Part shown: piece after piece, positions 58,829-64,000 of the stretch
Position numbering within the stretch: the stretch's first letter is position 1
Layout: the number at the start of each line of letters is the position of its first letter
Source of the DNA: Lachnospiraceae bacterium
Lineage (GTDB): Bacteria; Bacillota; Clostridia; Lachnospirales; Lachnospiraceae
NCBI GenBank assembly: GCA_017480195.1
Contig: JAFVBE010000034.1
Coordinates: forward strand, 1 to 64,000
Length of the DNA: 64,000 nucleotides
Reading direction: 5' to 3'
Made by a program: the position numbers and the translations under genes
Notes under the pieces: model-generated
Databases searched by the model: none
What the model was told of the DNA's origin: nothing
The model's input: only the letters and a program-made list of their open reading frames with translations

Positions 58829-58863
58829 ATGGCGAGTTATAGGTAAATCCTATAACCCGCCAT
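58829..58863 (-). terminator. hairpin directly after the flavodoxin-like remnant
   Basis: 15-base stem ATGGCGaGTTATAGG and partner with one mismatch, five-base loop, next to the stop codon at 58865. The minus-strand tail is TATTATTT. Probably the old terminator of the truncated gene. Confidence 0.6.
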
Positions 58864-58864
58864 A

Positions 58865-59065
58865 TTACTTCCAAGGCTTCTTACCATCTGCCCAGCCCTT
58901 TTCCTTCCAATAATTGACATCTCTTTCATTCCAGCCATTCTTCTGCATAAGTCGCATCATGGAAAACATAGCCTTCGTTTTTATGCCAAGCTTTACCTTT
59001 CCATTTCTTCTAATGATTTTACTTGCAATAGCTGTTGTTGATTTATCAATTTGAAATCTGAGCAA
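58865..59065 (-). pseudogene. C-terminal remnant, possibly of a flavodoxin-like NAD(P)H oxidoreductase
   Basis: 66 codons without a usable start: the open frame begins at TTG immediately after TAA, and no ribosome site precedes it. The tail (KTKAMFSMMRLMQKNGWNERDVNYWKEKGW) recalls the C-terminus of clostridial flavodoxin-family oxidoreductases, though I am unsure of the parent family. Its original terminator is intact. The break lies 42 bases from the sequence shared with the other Rpn locus, so the gene may have been cut when that unit arrived. Confidence 0.5.
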
Positions 59066-59106
59066 TTATCTTTTTAGTTGACATAACAGCATTTGATTTA
59101 CATAAA

Positions 59107-59129
59107 AATGACACGATTTGTTGCTTTTT
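59107..59129 (+). repeat. 23-bp sequence shared upstream of both Rpn-type genes (copy 2)
   Basis: Identical to 36535-36557. 197 bases before this Rpn start; downstream sequence diverges at once although both continue T-rich. Confidence 0.75.
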
Positions 59130-59325
59130 ACTTTTTCTATTGATTTTTATTTTCTATTATTATATGTTCTATTCAAGCATATTTGATAAAATAAATCCAC
59201 CACCCGTTTTATTTAAGATTTTTGCTTATCTGTAACATATTCCCATTTTCCAACTATTAACTTGAAGCTGAATTTCATACATTAATATCCTTTACCTCAT
59301 TTAACTTAGAAAAGGAGATAACATT

Positions 59326-60360
59326 ATGAATAATTTAAAAAAACATTTCCCTATGATTAGGGATAGAGAAAATATAATAAAAGAGATTATGGATAATCCT
59401 AAGCTTTCTTCAATTTATATTGAGTGGAGTGAGGAACAACAAAAACAGTTTTTAGATTTTTGTACTGGAGAACATGGGCTTAAAATATGTTATGATCCGT
59501 ATTTCAAAGAAATTTTCAATGTTGAATACGATAAATCAAGACTTGATGATTTGCTTTCATGCATAATTGGTGAAAAGGTCGAAATAATACAGGTTCTTCC
59601 AAATGAAGGTGCACGTGTAGCTTCTGAAAGCAACTTACTTATAACAGACATCCTTGTACGCTTGGAAAACGGAAGCCTTGTAAATGTTGAAATTCAAAAG
59701 ATAGGATATTCATTTCCCGGCGAGCGGGCTTCGTGTTATTCTGCCGACCTTTTACTACGTGAGTATAAGCGGATACGTGATAGGCGTAATAAACATTTTA
59801 AGTATAGTGACATAATGCCTGTATATACTATAGTAATTTTCGAAAAAAGTCCAAAAGAACTAAGAAATGCACATGGACATTATATACATAAATCAAAAAC
59901 AATATTTGACACAGGAATTAAGGTTAATCTTTTACAAAAATTTATCTTTATATCACTTGACAACTTTAAGGATATCTTGCAAAATAAAATTAAGATTAAT
60001 GAAATTTACTTACCGGATAATGAATTGTCCAGTTATAAGTTATTAAATAACAGACTTGAAGAATGGCTGATGTTTCTAAGCGTAGACGAACCTGAACTAA
60101 TTGAGCTTCTTATACTACACAGACCTTACTTCAAGAATTTATATGCAGACATATATGAAATGTGTCTTAATACGGAAAGGTTGATGTATATGTATTCAAA
60201 GGTATTGGCAGAATATGATCAGAATACTATAGTTTATATGATGGACGAAATGAAAGCCGAAATTGACAGTCAGAAAGCTGAGATTGACAGTCAGAAAGCC
60301 GAGATTGACAGCCAGAAAGCCGAGATTGAACGCTTAACAAGACTGCTTAACGAAAAATAA
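59326..60360 (+). CDS. Rpn/PDDEXK_2 family putative nuclease-transposase, second copy
   Basis: 344 aa with AAAGGAGA before the ATG. Homologous to the protein at 36707-37822 along its full length and clearly conserved in the nuclease part (LLITDILVRLENGSLVNVEIQKIG, FPGERASCYSADLLLREY, and the PVYTIVIFE strand). Active-site Asp and ExQ are present. The C-terminus is a short coiled coil with three EIDSQKA units. Converges with the pyridoxamine-oxidase-like gene. Likely active or recently so, since no frame damage is seen. Confidence 0.85.
   Translation: MNNLKKHFPMIRDRENIIKEIMDNPKLSSIYIEWSEEQQKQFLDFCTGEHGLKICYDPYFKEIFNVEYDKSRLDDLLSCIIGEKVEIIQVLPNEGARVASESNLLITDILVRLENGSLVNVEIQKIGYSFPGERASCYSADLLLREYKRIRDRRNKHFKYSDIMPVYTIVIFEKSPKELRNAHGHYIHKSKTIFDTGIKVNLLQKFIFISLDNFKDILQNKIKINEIYLPDNELSSYKLLNNRLEEWLMFLSVDEPELIELLILHRPYFKNLYADIYEMCLNTERLMYMYSKVLAEYDQNTIVYMMDEMKAEIDSQKAEIDSQKAEIDSQKAEIERLTRLLNEK
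60256..60318 (+). repeat. three 21-bp tandem repeats in the Rpn coiled coil
   Basis: Three near-perfect units encode AEIDSQK each, a heptad. Unit sequences differ at only a few positions. The first paralogue has only one EIDSQKA, so the array expanded in this copy. Confidence 0.85.
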
Positions 60361-60371
60361 TATCCTACTAA

Positions 60372-60410
60372 AATAAAATGTGTCACGGAACTCCCGTGAC
60401 ATATTTTATT
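60372..60410. terminator. bidirectional terminator between convergent genes
   Basis: AATAAAAT-TGTCACGG stem with its complement, five-base loop, and A/T tracts on both sides. It ends at the stop codon of the downstream minus-strand gene. Confidence 0.85.
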
Positions 60411-60886
60411 CATGATTCATTCACCAGCTTGCCCGTCATATGCTCTATGATAAGCTCGAAGCACTGAACTCTCGGCAAAGCATTTGTAAGCTCCTTTTTA
60501 AGATATTCCTCATCATCTGTAAACTTCCTGCAAAGTCTTGTGCATATATCCTTTGCCCTTTCCTCATCACCGATAAGCTTAATTCGTCCGAATACTATAA
60601 CACTTTTTATATTAAGCGCCCATTCTCCGTCTTTTCTATAACCCTTATCATATACACAGAAGCTTACCTTATCGCAGGCCTTAAAAGCGTCTATTTTATG
60701 TCCTTCTTTTGCTCCGTGAAAATAAATCCTATTATCCTCCTCCGAATAATAATGACTAAGCGGAATACCATACGGATATCCGTCATCACCCATCATCGAA
60801 AGAACACCTCTTGGTTCTTCTTTTAAAATTCTTTTACATTCCTCTTCTGAAATCTGCTGCTTAAAGCGTCTCATTTTTCTAAACAT
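60410..60886 (-). CDS. pyridoxamine 5'-phosphate oxidase-like (split-barrel FMN) protein
   Basis: 158 aa from the ATG at 60886, which has AAGGAG six bases upstream. Split-barrel flavin fold: MRRFKQQISEEECKRILKEEPRGVLSMMGDDGYPYGIPLSHYY and IYFHGAKEGHKIDAFKACDKVSFCVY are characteristic of the NimA/5-nitroimidazole-resistance-like subgroup. Substrate unknown. Confidence 0.88.
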   Translation of the reverse strand: MFRKMRRFKQQISEEECKRILKEEPRGVLSMMGDDGYPYGIPLSHYYSEEDNRIYFHGAKEGHKIDAFKACDKVSFCVYDKGYRKDGEWALNIKSVIVFGRIKLIGDEERAKDICTRLCRKFTDDEEYLKKELTNALPRVQCFELIIEHMTGKLVNES

Positions 60887-60930
60887 ATTTCTCTCCTTTT
60901 GTGTCAATGAAGAATGTCACATTACAAATA

Positions 60931-61827
60931 TCAAACCTCTATTAATTCATATTCCTTTACGCCTATTCCCAATTCACACGCCACATCTATGGTATGCTCT
61001 CCGTTTCTTGAAGTGACTCTTTCAAGGAAATGTTCTCTTCCTCTGTCCTTGCTCTGCATAACCAAATCTATGCACGCTCTGTCTATCGCAACAGGATCTG
61101 TCGCAGCAAGAATTCCGATATCCTTAAGGCAAGGATCTTCAGCAACTGCACAGCAGTCGCAGTCAACAGACATATTGACCATAACATTTATATAAACGAT
61201 GTTATCTTTAAAATGATCCACTACTGCAGATGCCGCCTCAGCCATAGACTCCAAAAATGCATCCTGCTCCGGCAAATCTCCCCAGACAATGTCCTGTTCC
61301 TCCGTCTTGACATATTTTCCGGCAGAGTGAATATTTACCTTGCCTGCGGTGGATGCACATCCGATAGAAAGCTGCTTAAGTGCTCCGCCGTAACCGCCCA
61401 TAGGATGTCCCTTAAAATGTGACAGTACAAGCATTGAATCATAATTAAGGAAGTTCTTACCCATAATATCTGATTTCAAATGCTTCGCATTTCGCTTAAT
61501 CGGAATCTCAATATCAGGACCTTCCGCATCCATCAGGTCCACATCAAAATATTTGTTCCAACCGTGATTATAAATAAGCTTCTTATGCTTTTCCGTAGAA
61601 TTTCTCTCACCCTCATATGCGGTGTTACATTCTACAACCGTTCCGCCGACATGCTCTACCATCGGTCTCCAGAATTCCGGATGAAGAAAATTCTGATTGC
61701 CTGCTTCTCCCGAATGAACCTTTACTGCCACTTTTCCGTCAAGCTTTCTTCCAAGCACATCAAAAAGACGCACTACATTTTCCGGTGTAATCTCTTTAGT
61801 AAAATAAACCTTAGCTACTGAACCCAT
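60931..61827 (-). CDS. DUF362 family protein
   Basis: 298 aa, DUF362 domain only, without a C-terminal ferredoxin module. Typical core: KVAVKVHSGEAGNQNFLHPEFWRPMVEHVGGTVVECNTAYEG, LSHFKGHPMGGYGGALKQLSIGCAS, and ATDPVAIDRACIDLV. A VDCDCCAVAEDPC cluster could bind a metal or Fe-S cluster. Family function is not established. Starts 24 bases upstream of the next gene region, but no strong operon signal. Confidence 0.88.
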   Translation of the reverse strand: MGSVAKVYFTKEITPENVVRLFDVLGRKLDGKVAVKVHSGEAGNQNFLHPEFWRPMVEHVGGTVVECNTAYEGERNSTEKHKKLIYNHGWNKYFDVDLMDAEGPDIEIPIKRNAKHLKSDIMGKNFLNYDSMLVLSHFKGHPMGGYGGALKQLSIGCASTAGKVNIHSAGKYVKTEEQDIVWGDLPEQDAFLESMAEAASAVVDHFKDNIVYINVMVNMSVDCDCCAVAEDPCLKDIGILAATDPVAIDRACIDLVMQSKDRGREHFLERVTSRNGEHTIDVACELGIGVKEYELIEV

Positions 61828-61919
61828 TTTCTACCTCCTGATTTTTTTAATTTTCTTGTATTTAAACTCTGATTGTGTTTTTTCTTCAAAACGCCTCTTC
61901 CTCAAAATTATATCCTAAA

Positions 61920-62951
61920 TCAGTTAATATGTGCAATCACAAATGTATCGTCACTGTCTAAATCTATATCATCAACATTTCCTCTATATGCAACCCAATA
62001 TAAGCCTGTATCTCCTTCGTATTCTGCGACACCATCAAATATTCTCATAGTAATCGTCCTGTCGTCCTCTGCTGCAAACTTATCCCTTGTCGAATCTACC
62101 ACAACGAAAAGTCTTTCCGAATAGAATGCATCCATCCATTCCTTTGATTCCGGTCTGTAAAATATATCATATATTATGGCATCTCCCTCTGTAGTGCTTT
62201 GTACAACTCTGATATACGCTATCTCTTCATTTTCATATTGCTTCATAAATTCATCATAGAGGTAATCATTATGAACCATAGCCCCTATAACAAAGCAGCC
62301 ATCTTCTATAGCGTTCTCTACACTATAATCACGACTTAGCTCATCAATATTATTTATTCCATATTCAACTCCATAAGTTTCATAAAACCAATTGTAATCG
62401 GCTTCAGTTACATCATCTACATAATCATCCTCTTCAAAATAACTCATAACAATATCAATTATCTCATCAGTACCCTCAATCCATCCGTTACTATAAGTAT
62501 TAAGTTCATACACACCGCCATTTTTGTCGTAAACCGTAACATCAAAAGATGGTAAATCGGCACCATTATCCTCTGTAACCTTGATATTACCACTTATCAC
62601 ATCATCACAAAAGCTTTCAATCTTTTCAAAATCCTCATCATTTAATTTTACTGTCTGATCTGATTTATTATAGACTGCCGTTCCTGAGAAATATACATTA
62701 TACGAAATTGTTGCCGCCTCGAATTCTTCCAAGGACATATCTCCTCCCGGCTGACTTCCGAAATAAAGCATAACACGGTCGCTATTATCATCTTTTGCAG
62801 ACTCGGTTGTTGTATCATCTATTATATCTTCAGTCGTTTCTTTTGCCTCTGTTGTCTTATCCATTTTATCCTGATTCTTACCGCATCCCACTAAAGCAAA
62901 GATACATAAAAGAAGAAATATTAAACATTTATTTTTTAATTTTTTTTTCAT
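61920..62951 (-). CDS. putative lipoprotein of unknown function
   Basis: 343 aa. Signal peptide with lipobox LVGC (Cys near residue 23), then a Thr/Glu/Asp-rich linker (TTEAKETTEDIIDDTTTES). The rest is an acidic soluble domain (YVDDVTEADYNWFYETYGVEYG and others) that I do not recognise. Exported and anchored to the outer face of the membrane. 20 bases after the DNA glycosylase gene, so probably in the same transcript. Confidence 0.8.
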   Translation of the reverse strand: MKKKLKNKCLIFLLLCIFALVGCGKNQDKMDKTTEAKETTEDIIDDTTTESAKDDNSDRVMLYFGSQPGGDMSLEEFEAATISYNVYFSGTAVYNKSDQTVKLNDEDFEKIESFCDDVISGNIKVTEDNGADLPSFDVTVYDKNGGVYELNTYSNGWIEGTDEIIDIVMSYFEEDDYVDDVTEADYNWFYETYGVEYGINNIDELSRDYSVENAIEDGCFVIGAMVHNDYLYDEFMKQYENEEIAYIRVVQSTTEGDAIIYDIFYRPESKEWMDAFYSERLFVVVDSTRDKFAAEDDRTITMRIFDGVAEYEGDTGLYWVAYRGNVDDIDLDSDDTFVIAHIN

Positions 62952-62971
62952 CGTTTACCTCCTAAAAAAAT

Positions 62972-63466
62972 TTATATCAGTTCTTCTGCCCAAACCTCAA
63001 TTAATCTGTCCAGACTCCACGCTGCATTTGCAGGGCTTGTAGACGGCATAACCACTGCTTTAATCCCTGTAACCGGTTCAATATATTTGATATATAACCT
63101 CTCGGCAGTTTTTCCATTTACAATTATTTTTTTAATTGATGAATCCTTTAGAATTCCGATTATATCATTAGCCTTAGCATTCTTAATACTGGCATCTGAA
63201 GAACCCGTAATCTCACATTCCGAAATCACATCCCAAAGCGCAAGATGATTCTTGAGAATAAGACTTTTCTTATCCTCGATAGTTTCAGGGATTTTCTCAT
63301 CAAATACATTTGAAACAACCTTCCAAAATCTGTTCTGCGGATGTCCGTAAAAGAATTTTACCTCTCTTGATTTGACGGACGGAAAGCTTCCCAATATCAG
63401 TATTTGTGAGTTCTCATCATAAAGCGGTGGAAACGGATGTTTAACCTTTTTTGATTGTTCTGCCAT
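62972..63466 (-). CDS. DNA-deoxyinosine glycosylase-like protein (uracil-DNA glycosylase superfamily)
   Basis: 164 aa. UDG-superfamily fold: ILILGSFPSVKSREVKFFYGHPQNRFWKVV holds the motif I region, LWDVISECEITGSSDASIKNA follows, and VMPSTSPANAAWS is the motif II loop. Matches family 6 (hypoxanthine-DNA glycosylase), which removes deaminated adenine. Between the membrane protein and the lipoprotein. Confidence 0.88.
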   Translation of the reverse strand: MAEQSKKVKHPFPPLYDENSQILILGSFPSVKSREVKFFYGHPQNRFWKVVSNVFDEKIPETIEDKKSLILKNHLALWDVISECEITGSSDASIKNAKANDIIGILKDSSIKKIIVNGKTAERLYIKYIEPVTGIKAVVMPSTSPANAAWSLDRLIEVWAEELI

Positions 63467-63486
63467 AATTAATCCTTTTATTAATT

Positions 63487-63954
63487 TTATCCTATAACCT
63501 TTTTAATCTGCTCAACCGAAATTCCTGTCTTACTTGAAATCTGTTCAACAGACATTTCCGCATCGTGATAAAGTGCATTGATACGTACAATGGTTTCTGC
63601 ATCTAACTTGTTTTCAGCAGTATTATTTGACTCATCTTCTGTCGGTTTGTCATCTTGCTCTGACTCAGACTGCTTTTCAGATCGCTTATCTGCTTTCTTG
63701 TCATCCTCATTTTGATTATCCTTTATTTGCTGCTTATCTTCATTTTCTTCATCTGCTTTTTCTTTCTCTGCCGCAACCTTCTTGGATGCCTCATACTGCA
63801 AGATAAAAGCATTTAATTCACCCATTTTTTCTTCACTATTTCTTTTCGCAGCATTATTTTTTTTAATAAAACTTTTAGCTGCTATAATCACAATTATAAA
63901 AATCACTATCATATAAATGATAAAAAGATTTGAACCGCTTATTGCTAAAAACAT
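63487..63954 (-). CDS. single-pass membrane protein with C-terminal HTH-like tail (DUF6115-like)
   Basis: 155 aa. N-terminal helix at about 8-28, a long Lys/Glu/Asp-rich low-complexity region (65-125), and a short C-terminal helix-turn-helix-like segment (DAETIVRINALYHDAEMSVEQISSKTGISVEQIKKVIG). This layout is common in DUF6115 proteins of Firmicutes, sometimes next to flagellar or cell-envelope genes. Function unknown; it heads the three-gene run with the glycosylase and lipoprotein. Confidence 0.65.
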   Translation of the reverse strand: MFLAISGSNLFIIYMIVIFIIVIIAAKSFIKKNNAAKRNSEEKMGELNAFILQYEASKKVAAEKEKADEENEDKQQIKDNQNEDDKKADKRSEKQSESEQDDKPTEDESNNTAENKLDAETIVRINALYHDAEMSVEQISSKTGISVEQIKKVIG

Positions 63955-64000
63955 AACTTACCTCCTAAAATGCTTTATTAATAAACTACATACTCCTCCA

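Overview
The window looks like a chromosomal segment of a Gram-positive, AT-rich Clostridia member, most likely Lachnospiraceae (Coprococcus/Butyrivibrio-like). This rests on the gene families (DUF1292, DUF1015 next to serine genes, pan genes with a DUF2520 reductase, LtaS-like synthase, SpaA-type surface proteins with a PKTG sorting signal), strong AGGAGG ribosome sites and low GC. The genus is inferred, not proven. No tRNA, rRNA, CRISPR array, integrase or classical IS transposase was seen.

Layout. 1-9 kb: HtrA protease, two G3E (CobW-type) GTPases, one with a long His/Asp repeat, an MscS channel, and a kinase/DUF1015/glgB operon. 9-21 kb: an anabolic run all on the minus strand, in transcription order leuC, leuD, purC, leuB, ilvD, ilvB, serC, serA, asd, with a divergent LysR regulator at its head. 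leuA, ilvC and ilvN are not in the window. 22-36 kb: a DMT exporter and a 4110-residue surface adhesin that fills 12.3 kb. 36-42 kb: an Rpn-type nuclease gene, a heterodimeric ABC exporter and a structured intergenic element. 42-47 kb: DUF1292, then a CoA-precursor operon (DUF2520 reductase, panB, panC, panD, coaBC). 47-57 kb: guaB, cheX, an LtaS-type enzyme, and a sensor kinase/response regulator next to a MacB/FtsX-type ABC transporter. 57-64 kb: a PIN toxin/antitoxin pair, small enzymes, a second Rpn-type gene, a lipoprotein and a DNA glycosylase.

The most striking thing is not a protein. Eight long interspersed palindromes (137-350 bp) sit in intergenic gaps. In seven of them conserved core sequence blocks are closed by stems whose sequence differs at every locus yet remains base-paired over about 20-60 bp. 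The closing loop motif (one unpaired base opposite TT, beside GCAGG/CCTGC) is kept while the arms change in a compensating way. Two copies carry a second core, with its own locus-specific arms, nested inside the first. That second core holds two mutually interleaved stems, a pseudoknot-like order. Five of the palindromes divide the amino-acid/purine gene run into blocks, and purC is bracketed by two almost identical direct copies. I do not recognise this family. It behaves like a modular structured RNA, or a mobile element that inserts into or creates palindromes, and it is my main candidate for something undescribed.

A second theme is the two Rpn-type nuclease genes. Each starts just after the same 23-bp sequence, and each abuts a C-terminal remnant of a gene on the opposite strand, as if both units arrived by a related event.
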